Source: Halocafeteria seosinensis
Lineage: Eukaryota; Sar; Bigyra; Bicosoecida
Length of the DNA stretch: 19,140 bases
Assembly: GCA_001687465.1 (NCBI GenBank)
Contig: LVLI01000011.1
Coordinates: 1-19,140, forward strand
Direction of reading: 5' to 3'
The translations under genes and the position numbers were made by a program. Numbering within the stretch: position 1 is the stretch's first letter; each line of letters starts with the position of its first letter. This document shows positions 1-9,900 of the stretch, piece after piece. The notes beneath the pieces were generated by a model. It searched no databases. It saw nothing but the letters and a program-made list of their open reading frames with translations, and was not told the origin of the DNA.

Positions 1-549
1 GTCTAGCTCAAAGTCGTCCACCAGGTCTACATCTTCCTCAGAGAGCTTTGTCTCATCCTCTTTACCGGAGGTATCTTCGAAGCCCTCGAAATCACTCAAG
101 TCTGCAGCCTCAGCTGCTCCAATTGTATCCCAGTCATCTTCGTCCTCTTCTCGCAGGCTGAGCACGTCGCTGGCAGCGATTTGCAGACCGAGGTTTCTAT
201 CCCGGCGGTGCTCGCGGACCCATAAGGGGTTTCTGCGTGGTTCATTTTCAGCAGTACGCTGACGTGTATCCGACTGGAAGTATGTTTTCATCTTAGCCGT
301 TTTCGCGAGACTACTGACACTTAGGGTGCTCCTTCTGCTCGTGTTTGCAGCTGACAGACTGGAGAAGAGTCTCTCGACATCCGCAGAGCCTGGAGAAATG
401 CTGAAGAGTCGTAGAGCGACTTCCTTCAGTTTGTCGTACGAACTGTCAACTGTGCCTTTGGAACGGCATGCTCCTGTCAGTCCTTGCAGGAACATCGAAG
501 GATTGCCGGCTCTCGAGTTCCTTACTTCCTTCGACAAGCGTGACAGACG
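1..549 (-). CDS. hAT-family transposase, C-terminal fragment (partial, runs off left edge)
   Basis: The minus strand is open from 549 to position 1. At 405-361 it encodes FSISPGSADVERLFS, followed by SLSAANTSRRSTLS. This matches the hAT C-terminal dimerisation domain, whose hallmark is a Leu-Ser-rich stretch, then E-R-x-F-S, then an R-R-x-x-L block. That domain pairs transposase monomers in hAT elements. Downstream comes a very acidic tail (Asp/Glu-rich, 180-1) that is still open at the edge. In-frame stops lie just upstream at 550-552 and 553-555. A second open acidic stretch in a different frame covers about 694-822. The N-terminal part and the catalytic Asp/Asp/Glu region are therefore absent, frameshifted or separated by an intron. 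Met codons are at 495-493 and 291-289. The family call comes from the motif alone. It is probably a decayed or domesticated copy. Confidence 0.6.
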
Positions 550-1004
550 CTATCACTGAGTGCGCGTGCACAGGCTTTGCACCTTGCAATTTCAAAGCAC
601 CTATTCGTCTGTACCAAGGGGAATGAAGAACATTCATGTCCAATGTTGGAGCTTCTTCAACTCCTTTCTATCTGTCACTTCGGCCACTTGCAATTTATCG
701 CCAACCGGTGGGCATTCTTGCTCGGATTGCTGCAACTCAGCATCTGCGCCATCTAAGTCTAGATCCTCCTTCGATGCGATGCTACCGTCAGCATCATCAG
801 TATTCACGATAAATACACACAGCTACAAGCCGTGTTTGAAACGAAGCAACGAACACACAAGTCTTCTGATTCAGATACGAAGTCTGGCGAACATAATGAT
901 GAAGACGATTGTCAAAGTATCGGTCGAAATTTGAGTAACTTCATCATTTTCTTGGGCAAACCATCCACACACACGTATATTTTTTAAGCCTTTTTTTTTG
1001 AAAT
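550..1004. other. Spacer next to hAT fragment, no intact gene
   Basis: No complete gene is visible. On the minus strand, 822-694 is open and encodes an Asp/Glu/Gln-rich stretch ending in a TGA. It may be an upstream exon or a frameshifted piece of the hAT transposase: splicing from the GTGACA donor near 681 to the acceptor just before 549 would keep the frame. A T-rich run at 981-999 separates this spacer from the GC-rich palindromic block. Confidence 0.35.
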
Positions 1005-1188
1005 AGTTCCCGGGAACGGAGAGGTTTGCTCTCCGTTCCCGTTCCCGGAGGTGGGCGCGCGCCCGGGAACGGGCACGTTGGGCACACCGGGAACGTGTTC
1101 CAACCACCCTACCACTTCCCCAACTGGGGATGGGGAAGGCTTCCCCATCCCAAATCCCCCGGGGAAGAAATCCCGAATGGGGATCCCC
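1005..1188. repeat. GC-rich block of closely packed palindromes
   Basis: A sharply bounded GC-rich stretch lies between AT-rich flanks and consists largely of inverted repeats. These include 1011-1023 with 1029-1041 (13-bp arms, 5-nt loop), 1038-1048 with 1063-1073 (11-bp arms enclosing the 12-bp palindrome GGGCGCGCGCCC at 1053-1064), 1074-1079 with 1092-1097, 1127-1138 with 1140-1151 (12-bp arms, 1-nt loop) and GGGGATCCCC at 1179-1188. The variant GGGAACG/CGTTCCC recurs in both orientations. No transposase, terminal inverted repeats or target duplication are seen. It may be a non-autonomous foldback-type element or an expanded hairpin repeat. The open frames across it on both strands are by-products of its composition. 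Confidence 0.6.
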
Positions 1189-1506
1189 AAAGTGGAGAAT
1201 ATAAAACTCCAATAATGAATGTATTGACATGCAATACGTCATTGCGCATATGCACTGTATAATTATAGAGGTCGACGAGCTCAAATATGATCAAATACAC
1301 CATTATCTATACTGACAAAAGTAGTGGCCGTTAAAGTTCGCATGCAGATTTCAAATCTGATATTCAAGGATCAAGCTGCTTATTCATTGCCTATTAAGTA
1401 CATACACTAGTGCTCTCTGGAATAACATTTGACCTAAACGTCAGCATACTTATGCCGTGTGTTTCCGTGACAACTAGAACGTTACACTAGACGTAATCGG
1501 ACGAAA
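1189..1506. other. AT-rich intergenic stretch, nothing recognised
   Basis: This stretch is AT-rich with stops in all frames. The only structure noted is a small palindrome with 7-bp arms around one base at 1345-1359. No gene, RNA or mobile element is supported. Confidence 0.4.
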
Positions 1507-2136
1507 ATGGAGCGCAACAACGACCTGCCAGTGGGCCCCCAGCCAGGCTGCCACCGCTTCCTGGGACGAGGAGGGCAATTTCTGTCAAGTTCCTTCGCTA
1601 CCGCCATTCGAAGGTCGTCTGATTTTGAGGATGAGCTGCCACCACATGCAGAGACGGTGGACATCAGCTCCTGAAGGTTGTGGAGAGCCAGCAACCACCT
1701 CAATCTCCAGTGCTCCTCTGGAAGTGTATCTCCTACCCCTTCTCAATCGGACAGTGCTCCTTGTCGCCATTCCAGAAGTCAAATTCCCCCTTTTCAATCT
1801 TTCAGAAGTTCCCCGGTCCCCTCTCAACCTTCTAGTGTTCCAGAGTCCCATCTCAATCTTCTAAGTCCCCAGTCGTCAAGAAGTTCCAGTGTATTTTTTC
1901 AGTCTTCCAGTACTTCTCAATCTTCTAGAAGCCCCAGTGTGCCTTTCCAATCTACCAGAAGTTCCAAGGCTACGTTTCAGTTCCCTCTTAATCTTCTCCA
2001 CCCCCTTCTCAATCGGCCAGTGCTCTTCCTCGACCATTTCGTCCCCATTCCCAAACGCCTAGCGCTCCTCAATCTCCCAGTACCCCTTCTCAATCATGTA
2101 CGCACACGACTTGGATCATACGTTCTATTCTTATAA
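1507..2136 (+). pseudogene. Decayed Ser/Pro/Gln-rich repetitive coding region
   Basis: An ATG at 1507 opens a 55-codon frame that ends at TGA 1672-1674. The same frame then reopens and runs to about 2136 with a Ser/Pro/Gln-rich product. The DNA from about 1735 to 2095 is an imperfect array of roughly 24-30-bp units built on TCTCAATCTTCTAGAAGTCC-like sequence. At 1992-2130 the low-complexity Pro/Ser/Gln reading continues in another frame behind a TAA at 1989-1991, where CAA to TAA is the simplest origin. Frame breaks inside a repeat that still favours Ser, Pro and Gln codons suggest a relic of a low-complexity protein gene, or a noncoding minisatellite with chance reading frames. No domain is recognised, and an intron near 1672 cannot be excluded. 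Confidence 0.35.
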
Positions 2137-2173
2137 AACATGTTAAGTCTTCGATGTTCCTTCCCCAAACCTT

Positions 2174-2251
2174 TGTAGCGCGCCGAAGACCCCTCCATAA
2201 TGTTATAGTATATATACTATAACATTATGGAGGGGTCTTCGGCGCGCTACA
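2174..2251. repeat. Perfect 78-bp palindrome (39-bp arms, no spacer)
   Basis: Every base from 2174 to 2212 pairs with its partner from 2213 to 2251. Base 2173 (t) and base 2252 (g) end the symmetry. The arms begin TGTAGCGCGCCGAAGACCCC, and the centre is the AT-rich TAGTATATATACTA. A transcript would fold into an uninterrupted 39-bp hairpin, and the DNA could form a cruciform. No flanking target-site duplication is evident. It may be a miniature foldback element, two abutting transposon ends, or a cloning or assembly fold-back artefact. Confidence 0.9.
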
Positions 2252-3524
2252 GTGGCTGTACCTCAAAGCACGCAACAGTCCCATATGATTACATACGTAC
2301 CGGTACATACTGTACACCACTGCTGCTTCTATCTGACCTCGTGCGAAAATGCACTGCGAATATGTCCTTTGACGAAGAATCCTGTTCAGCAGTGATGACA
2401 TTACATACTGTGACGTATTGTGATCCGAAGATGAAAGGATGGGAAACAACGTGCATTGCAACTTTACTCGTGGGTATTGACTTTAACGCTGTGTGAATTG
2501 GTATTGCTCATGCCGGCTTAACGCTGCTATTGCCCCGTGCTCTGCTGTTGGATGTGCGTACCGTAATTCAATTTCGCTTACCTCGATTCAGTTGATCTTG
2601 AGATTACTTGTCTACTGTTGGTGTCCTCGGACGGCAACCACCGAATACCGAGTGGCTCATCCTTGCGAAGGAAATTCAGGATCAGGAAGCGTTAATTTGA
2701 ATGAATTGCTTTTGCTTTCGAGTGAAGGAATCGGTACCTCTCCTCTCATACACCTTCTTCACCTTCATGCTCCACATCTTCCCGTATTGTCATGAACTGG
2801 CCCGCAAATTCGGCGAACAAGTCACAAGTGAAGTCAGTGCGACGAGTCAATAACTTGGCAGGTGTTTTTCTTTCGCTTTGCTGCTCATTTGTCCACAGTC
2901 TGGTCCAGAGTGAGATTCCTACCCGATCGCATCCTTCCTATTAGCACCAACACTCCACTGAGGTAGTAAGCTGCCGTGCAAGTACAATTCCACTTCCAAC
3001 TGGTTCCAAGCCGAGACCGTCAGACTTCGTTTGAGGCTTGGAGTACAGTAGGCAACTTAGGGTGTAAGCCAGTGTTGAAATTGATGTGTGCGATGAAAAT
3101 TAAATACCCAGAGGTAATCTCAACACTTTGGTGTATCTCTTGCTTATTGTCATCATCGACAGTACTGGAACCTTCGGGGAAACTCCGGGCGAGCCACCCG
3201 GGGCGTTCTACCACGCCCGACCGAAGGGTCTGTAGGCTTATTCCTCGTGAAGAGTATTGTTGATTCCAAGGCAACAGCTCTTTACACGGACAATTGATCA
3301 AGTGTCTATCGCTCACCTCAGTGTATTGTGTGGTTGTTTGTGTGTGTAAATACACGCAAAAGAATCCAGCAACAGGGGATCCGGAGGCGCGCGCGCTGGA
3401 TTTTGAAGGTGTTCATCGCTTTCGCCCACATTCGTGCTCCGTCCAACCTCTACACCTCGTAGGGATCCCTTATATTTCGAACTTGATCCATCGACGTGTG
3501 GGGTCAGATTTTGGGATCCGCGGC
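2252..3524. other. Long intergenic region without a recognisable gene
   Basis: Short open frames occur on both strands (for example 2976-3263 + and 3355-3020 -). They start at non-ATG codons, show no recognisable domain and overlap one another, so none is called. One GC-rich fold is present: CCTTCGG at 3171-3177 pairs with CCGAAGG at 3221-3227 and encloses CGGGCG (3186-3191) and CGCCCG (3214-3219). The right part probably holds the promoter of the downstream AP2 gene. Confidence 0.4.
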
Positions 3525-3533
3525 TTTAAATAG
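3525..3533 (+). promoter_or_regulatory. TATA-like element upstream of the AP2 gene
   Basis: TTTAAATAG lies just upstream of a candidate 5' UTR splice donor at 3548 and about 390 bp before the AP2-protein ATG. Its placement suits a core promoter for a transcript starting near 3540, but this rests on sequence alone. Confidence 0.25.
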
Positions 3534-3547
3534 CTGTATAGAGCCTG

Positions 3548-3782
3548 GTAAGTGGGTGGTGATTTTGGAATTGTCGTCGCTCGTTGTAGATCCCCGGACG
3601 GACCCGGCGCCAATTGCCTGACCTTTTTGTCGTTTTTCCCAAGGGGAGCCTCAAGGGGCCAGCAAGGACCAACTTTTTGTTTGAATCCGCGAACCCGGCC
3701 ACTGCCGGGTCCATGTGGGACGGGCTGGGAGGAAAATCCTTTTCCTTGGCTTATTTGATGCCGTAGAATTATCGTTTTTCAG
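3548..3782 (+). other. Candidate 5' UTR intron of the AP2 gene
   Basis: CTG|GTAAGT at 3548 is a strong donor, and a pyrimidine-rich TCGTTTTTCAG at 3772-3782 is a good acceptor. Removing the 235 nt would leave a leader of about 130 nt before the ATG at 3914. The candidate contains the GC-rich hairpin CCCGGC-CACT-GCCGGG near 3695. Transcript data are not available, so the intron is inferred. Confidence 0.35.
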
Positions 3783-3913
3783 TTTAAAACAGTGAATCAG
3801 TTGTTTCGTAGTTTGTAGAATCCGGTCTGCACCTGCAGGTGATTGGTGTTTGAGAGTGCCACACAGAATCGTGGAGTGGAACTGAGGACGTGGATTCCTC
3901 AGGGTTCGAAGCC

Positions 3914-6391
3914 ATGTCGCAAGAATCCGGGAATGGGGTGAATTCCTCCTCGAGTCAAGATGGACGGCGAAATGCTCGAAACGAACAGACGACCTACATG
4001 TCTTCTTCCTCCTCGGCTGCCGCGTCGGCGTCTGAAGGGAGGCGATATTTGGACAGTCAAGAGTACATGGATGATAGTACAAGCTACCTGGAAAGTGGCC
4101 GCCAATCTTGTGGCCCGGAAGATCAATACATTACTTGGTCTCCGGCAAGAAATCGTGCGCACCAAGTGATGGATTCTCCTTTACTTTCCCCCAGTCGTCG
4201 GGGCGTCGACAGTCCGGAACGAGATCAGCGATTACCGGGCGCAGCTCATTCACCTGGAACCCCCACCAGAAAAGAAAACGGTGGCTACTGGGATAACATG
4301 TCCCCTCGAAAAGCGCTATATTCTCCGGCAGCATTAAGTGCCCAATTTCTTCCTGAGGACGACAAGAGCAATGAGGAGGCAATGGATCTCTACTCTCCCG
4401 GACAACACATCTTGCACATTTTGAGCAATGGTGAAACGGAGAATTCTCAACAAAAGAAGCTTTTTCGACACAAAGTATCCCAGCAAAACGACAGTCATCC
4501 TCGATACCGGACCCGTACCACTCGCCAGCGCCCTCATCGAACCTCAAGCGCAAGCGCGAGTTCTCAGAGGCACCCCACCAGCAATGGCAACCAAACAAGC
4601 ATTTCTGATGGTATGCTACCAGCCCCACACGCAGGCTCCACTGAAGCTCGAAACACCGCAACTCATCGCCGCACAGCCTCAAATCCTTCCACCAAAGACT
4701 TTTACAACGATGAAGAAGCTGCCAAAATGCTGATATCTCTCTCCCCTCAAAGAGAAATACCGAACCATGAGAATCTGCTTGATAGTGCCCGTTCAGATTA
4801 CTCGGCAAAAGGCGGTCCCGATAGCCCACTGCTGGAACGGACTCAACACCTCCTCGACTTTGATGATGAAGATGAAGAGAACAAGAGTGCAACAGAAGAC
4901 GTTCAGGCACCGTCTGCTACATCTACGGCTTTGAGGCCAATCAAAAACAGCACCCAAAAGTGTGCAACTAAATCGTCTACCGAATGTGACGAGATTGAGC
5001 CAGAAACACCTAGAGACTTATCGCCGCTGCACACAGAGGTACCTCAGTATGCCAGTAAGTTTTTACAGTCATCAAAGCAAACGGCTACTACTAAAGGAAA
5101 GGATGCGAATGCAACTGTGTCTTCCAAGTCCAAGACAAAACAGCAACAGAATGGTACCTCAACATCAGCGACTGTGACTACGAAACGAGAAAAAGGAGTA
5201 GTGCCCGGAACGGGTTCCCTCACTGTTAAAGCTACTTACAAACCGGCGAGTACTCAACAAACTGACAGTACTGGCTCATCAAAAGTAGTCCGGAAAAAGG
5301 GCCGACCTGCCAAGTACGAGAACTCCGTTTCCGACACTCCTTCGGGTGGCAAGTCCGAGGATTCAGCAAAAAGCAGCAACACCGCAGTATTAAAAACACC
5401 TCCACGACAAGTGAAACGGACTACGACAAACAGCAGGAGTAATAGTAAAGGACATTCGGAGGCCACAAGTTCCGAAGACTCGTCAACGACTCGGAAAGTG
5501 AGTCCTTATTTGGGTGTTTCTTGGATACGAGCGTCGCAACGCTGGAGAGCTGATAGCGTGATCAAGGGTAAACTGAAATACTTGGGTTGCTTTCGGACTG
5601 AAGAAGAAGCGGCTTGTGCAGTTGATGATGCTCGATCTGGGTCTTGGGATGGAACCCGTAAACTGCGCTTAAACTTCCCCGACCGCCAATCTAAGATTCC
5701 CAACAGTCAGAAAATTGCTGCGATAAAAAATGTAGACGGTGAAGGAAACAAAAAGAGTGACTTCATTGGTGTTGTATGGGATGCAAAACAAGGACAATGG
5801 AGAGCACGCATTTGCGTACCTGATGAGAAATGGATAGTTGCATCCTACCACAACCGAACCTCGGGCTCTCCCACATCTGGACATGTCGAGCTCAGACATT
5901 TCAATAGCGAATTGGAAGCGGCGAAAGCTGTTGATCAAGCAAAATTTGATACGTATAGCCGGATCCTAAACATGGCAGAAAATGATAATGATCGTGCCAA
6001 GGTGCCCAAACCACGTCTCAACTTTCCTGATGAATTTGGATTGCGTCAACCGGGACGTAGTGCTCGCTCTAAAGCTCAGAGGAGGATCGCCAAATTCTCC
6101 TCAGCTTCTCCGGGACGAAACAGTGACTCGATGTCGACAAGCTCCTACGAGAGCAGCCCCTCGATGGGTCTGCGATCTCCGGAACGAATGGATGATATCT
6201 CACCCATTGTGAGCAAGACAAGCAAGCGGCAAGCGGCCACAGAAGCATCCAAGACTCTGCAACGCCGGGACAGTACTGATGGTGCCGACGCCAATTCCAG
6301 CATAATTTCTCCGGCCGCAAACCCATCCCCTGCCAAGCGACGACGCAAAAGGAAGAATGCGGCGGAAACTGCATCTGCATCATCATCTTGA
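3914..6391 (+). CDS. Nuclear DNA-binding protein with two AP2 domains
   Basis: A single-exon product of 825 residues. The ATG at 3914 is chosen because the frame's only upstream start-like codon is GTG at 3890, and a stop lies in frame at 3851. AP2 domain 1 spans about residues 531-589 (YLGVSW ... W-R-A ... YLGCF-T-EEAA ... LNFP). AP2 domain 2 spans about 617-705 (FIGVVW ... QWRARI ... LNFP), with an insertion of about 20-30 residues in its beta-sheet half. An AT-hook-like RKKGRPAK is at 460-467, and a strong basic nuclear signal, PAKRRRKRKN, is at 806-815. The N-terminal half is disordered, Ser/Thr-rich and carries many Ser-Pro and Thr-Pro sites, as expected for proline-directed kinase targets. 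AP2 domains bind GC-rich DNA in plants, algae and apicomplexans. A transcription-factor role is inferred; the target is unknown. Confidence 0.85.
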   Translation: MSQESGNGVNSSSSQDGRRNARNEQTTYMSSSSSAAASASEGRRYLDSQEYMDDSTSYLESGRQSCGPEDQYITWSPARNRAHQVMDSPLLSPSRRGVDSPERDQRLPGAAHSPGTPTRKENGGYWDNMSPRKALYSPAALSAQFLPEDDKSNEEAMDLYSPGQHILHILSNGETENSQQKKLFRHKVSQQNDSHPRYRTRTTRQRPHRTSSASASSQRHPTSNGNQTSISDGMLPAPHAGSTEARNTATHRRTASNPSTKDFYNDEEAAKMLISLSPQREIPNHENLLDSARSDYSAKGGPDSPLLERTQHLLDFDDEDEENKSATEDVQAPSATSTALRPIKNSTQKCATKSSTECDEIEPETPRDLSPLHTEVPQYASKFLQSSKQTATTKGKDANATVSSKSKTKQQQNGTSTSATVTTKREKGVVPGTGSLTVKATYKPASTQQTDSTGSSKVVRKKGRPAKYENSVSDTPSGGKSEDSAKSSNTAVLKTPPRQVKRTTTNSRSNSKGHSEATSSEDSSTTRKVSPYLGVSWIRASQRWRADSVIKGKLKYLGCFRTEEEAACAVDDARSGSWDGTRKLRLNFPDRQSKIPNSQKIAAIKNVDGEGNKKSDFIGVVWDAKQGQWRARICVPDEKWIVASYHNRTSGSPTSGHVELRHFNSELEAAKAVDQAKFDTYSRILNMAENDNDRAKVPKPRLNFPDEFGLRQPGRSARSKAQRRIAKFSSASPGRNSDSMSTSSYESSPSMGLRSPERMDDISPIVSKTSKRQAATEASKTLQRRDSTDGADANSSIISPAANPSPAKRRRKRKNAAETASASSS

Positions 6392-6932
6392 TGAGAGGAG
6401 TGTTGCCGTGGCTTTCCTTGCCTGAAGTTGACGGTAATGTGCTGTCTTCTTTCTGCAAAGTGTATTCATTAGGTTGCATATGAATAAACTACCAACGTGC
6501 TCGTGGAGAAACTTGCACTTTCTAACTTGTGTACGTTATTCATCCATCCTATGCCATGAGAAACATCATTTTTCATGCTGCTTCATTTGACATCTTTTCC
6601 CTCTAAAGACACTTTGAATTCCTTGCGGATCCCGTCCCCTGTCGGGGGGAGGTGGGGTGCAGCGCCGCACCCTCGGCACGGTTTTTCCGCCCCCGGGTGC
6701 GGACCGAAGAGACTTGTTTCAATGCTTTATTTATGCAAGCCCCGTCTAACGACGACGAGTTAATGTTTTGTGAGTGTGTATACATGCGAGACTGTCGGAA
6801 CCCGTGTTGAAGAAAGAGAGGGTTGAAAAAAAAAGAGAGGGGTTTGTCCTTCCTGCTTTGAGGTCCTTGTTGAGGTCGCAGGATCCCGGTTGCCTTTAGA
6901 ATTCCTTTTGCTTCTTTTCTATACTATACGCG
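6392..6932. promoter_or_regulatory. Intergenic region: AP2 3' end and promoter of the FABP-like gene
   Basis: AATAAA at 6483-6488 lies 92 bp after the AP2 stop and is a plausible polyadenylation signal. Further on is a GC-rich patch with the hairpin GGGTGC (6655-6660) and GCACCC (6667-6672). A purine-only-like tract at 6809-6842 (GAAGAAAGAGAGGG then A-run then GAGAGGGG) sits about 90 bp before the next ATG. No gene is seen. Confidence 0.4.
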
Positions 6933-9900
6933 ATGCAATCCCCGTCGGAAGGTGATCGAGGGGACGAAACCGGACACGGGGAATCTGCCTCTGCTGGTCC
7001 TGCTTCGGCAGAAGCAACAGGGACGGCGCAATCCTTGGAGGAAACGGGAGGAATCGATGTGGACGAAGGACCTCCGGTTCTCCAAAATTTCACAGGGCGA
7101 TGGAAAGTCGATGACGCTCGTTCTGATCGTTTGGACGCTTTCTTCCAAGCTTTGGGTGTGAACTGGTTCGCGCGGAAGATCGTATGTGCCGTGGACGCGT
7201 CGTACCAAATCCAGCATACCCCAGCCTCGTGGGATCAGAAAGACATTACGCGATTTGGAACTCACCATGCTCGATATTTGTTGGATGGACAGTACCATGA
7301 CGTTCCTCAGCCGGGGGGAAAAGTAGCCCCGGCGCGGGCTTGGCAGTCCGATACGGGGGATGTTATCATTGAAACACGGCTGCCGGAAACGCGAGGGACC
7401 ACGGTGGATTGTCGTCGGTTAGTCTCACGGACACGATTGCAGCAGACGCTTAGTGTATGGAGAGAAGGACGGATGGATCATCAAAGTAGGCGAGAATGGA
7501 TGAAACTGGAGACCCCACAAGAGAGACGGGCGGCGCGGGAGTTGGAAGCCAAAGCGAGGCATGAGTCGGCGAAATCCACGGTGACTTCCTCCGGACTATG
7601 CATGTTTGGAATGTGGAAAGCCAAAGCACCACAGATTCGCAGACAATCAGCAGCCTCTACGATATCTACTGGTACTGGACAGTCGCGACAGCAAGGGCAA
7701 CACGATAAAGCCATTATGGGGATCAAAGATGCTCGGGCACTGGCGGCTCCTGTACTGCATGCAGACTTTACCGGTGATTGGCACATTGATTGGAATCTAT
7801 CTGAAAAATGGGGAGCCTACTTGAAGGAGATTGGCGTTCCATGGATTGCGCGTGGAATTGCCGAAAGCTTAGAGATTAGGAGCAAAATGAAGCATCTTCC
7901 TTATGAGTCGCCATCTACGCTGGAGAGTGAGGACAGTAGTAAATTTGGAACTCAAACGACGCAGTTTGTAGTTGATTGCGATGCGCGAACTGTAACGGGA
8001 GACGATGGCAAAACTATCATGCGTATTGTTGAACCTTTGACATTTGAAGCACTCCATAATGGAAGTGTAGTCAAGATGGCATCGGAGCAATCAGATGCAG
8101 CTGAGGGTGAGGGGGTCGGTGATAGTCTACAGGGGCACCGTCAGGATGCAACTGGAAACAACACAACGGTAGAAGCCGAAGATGGCCAAACACAGGAAGA
8201 TCCTGGTAATTCGCACGGAGCGCAAGGTGTAAACGATCCGTTCCCTAAAAGTAATGCTAGTCGGTCGCTATCTGAGAATACTGACATTGCTGTACCAAAG
8301 TGGACTGCCTCTTTAGCTGTATACGAGGCCACTCAGAAGCAGCTGTTCAAACAAGAATGGTCGGACGGAATCAATGGAAATGTGTCCGAGGAACATAAGG
8401 TACACGTTTCGCCAGACTTATCGAAGTCCTCGGTCCCTATTGTAGGAATAAGGATGACGACTGTGTTGCCTGACAACGTGGGAGTCACCGTTGAAACTCG
8501 GCATTTGACGAAAAATGGGGAGCACATGCGCCAGATTCATGACTTGTTTCGGGAAGGCCAACATAAAGTACGCGTGCAAAGATTCCTTCAAAACCGCGCA
8601 TTTGACGAACAGCAGGCATATATTGAAAAGCTTTCCAAGGCAAGGGCTGGAGAGAGCTTTTCTACTTTGCAAACTGCATCTGATGCCGTCGGAGATTCGA
8701 CTGCGAATACTGCTAACGCCTCTTCAAGACCTGTACCCTCCGCGGGCGGACTTCAAGATGAGGATACAGTAGCAACGGAGAATGTACTTCCAGAGGATGA
8801 GCATGAATTTTCGGATGTTGAATCTCATTCGTCTTATGCTGACGAGGATGAAGAAGAAGGACCTACCGCCGAATTGCAACCAGGTCCGAAAATTGTTCAT
8901 ACAAACTTTAGTGGTGTTTGGGAAGTCGACTGGGGAAGAAGTCAGAGATTGGATGGACTTTTCAAAGCCATGGGATTGAATTGGCTTGCTCGAAAATTTG
9001 TAGCCGCCCTTGATATCAAGTATCATATTGCACATACACCCATTGAGTGGTATATTCGAGAGGTGTCGTCCGTCGGCGTGTTTCAGTTAAACCTTTTATT
9101 AGACGGCCGATGGCATTTATGTAAGCAGCAAGATGGGTCTCAGCAACCGATGAAAGTGACCCAGGATTCTTCCACAGGGGATATCGAAATTGAGACTATG
9201 CTCATATACGACTCACATAACCCTAGGGATACCAAAGAAATCGTCAAACAATGGGAGAAAAAGGGAGCGCAGTCCGCCTTAACGCTCGCTCATGAACGAC
9301 CGCGAGCCGCCAGCGCAGCTTCGTCACGCACTTCTGGAAGTCTTAATGCGGAGACGACTCCAGCTAATACGAGAAATCCGAGCCAGGATTCAAGCATGCC
9401 GTCTGCATCCTCGACACAGTTGACACAGGAAAATGTTCAATCCGAGAAGGAGATGGAATATCAGGAGGAACTGTGGACATTGATACGCTCGAGATGTGGT
9501 AGACTACTCGATATAAAACATCTGCAGGAGAGGACCCTTATCCGTCAGGTCCTAATGTATGAAACAGCAGATGGAGTAGCACGACATGCAGTAACCCGAT
9601 TCTTGATGAAAGTTGAGAGTGCTGCCGAACGCTTGGCGGCGATGAGGTTAGAACAACAGAGAGAACAAGCAAGTGTCACGCCTAGTCCTTCCAAGTACAG
9701 TTTAAAGAGCCAAAAAAAGAGACAAGATAGCGCAGGTTCGGGTAGTAGAGATAAGGACACCGATACGGCGATTCAGGACCTAAAAAAGTCTTCTGACTCA
9801 CGCGTTTTTGTCGTCACCGTATTTCGTGAATGGTGTCGCCAGGAGGGAAGTCTACTGAAGTGGGTCGTCACTTCTACGTTGTTGCTACCCGAAGCCATCG

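Noticed and set aside
871-1284. Open frames on both strands across the GC-rich block
   Set aside because: Pro/Gly-rich readings on both strands arise from the palindromic composition, and no domain is recognisable.
2976-3355. Overlapping short open frames on both strands
   Set aside because: Non-ATG starts, no domain, and mutual overlap in a spacer.
3890-3913. GTG at 3890 as the AP2-gene start
   Set aside because: Eukaryotic translation starts at ATG; the first in-frame ATG is at 3914.
3651-4082. Minus-strand open frame over the AP2 leader
   Set aside because: It overlaps the candidate 5' UTR and coding start of the AP2 gene and has no recognised domain.
4131-4910. Long minus-strand open frame of about 259 codons
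   Set aside because: It lies wholly antisense to the AP2 gene and has no recognisable domain. The plus strand has AP2 motifs and normal coding structure, so this is a shadow.
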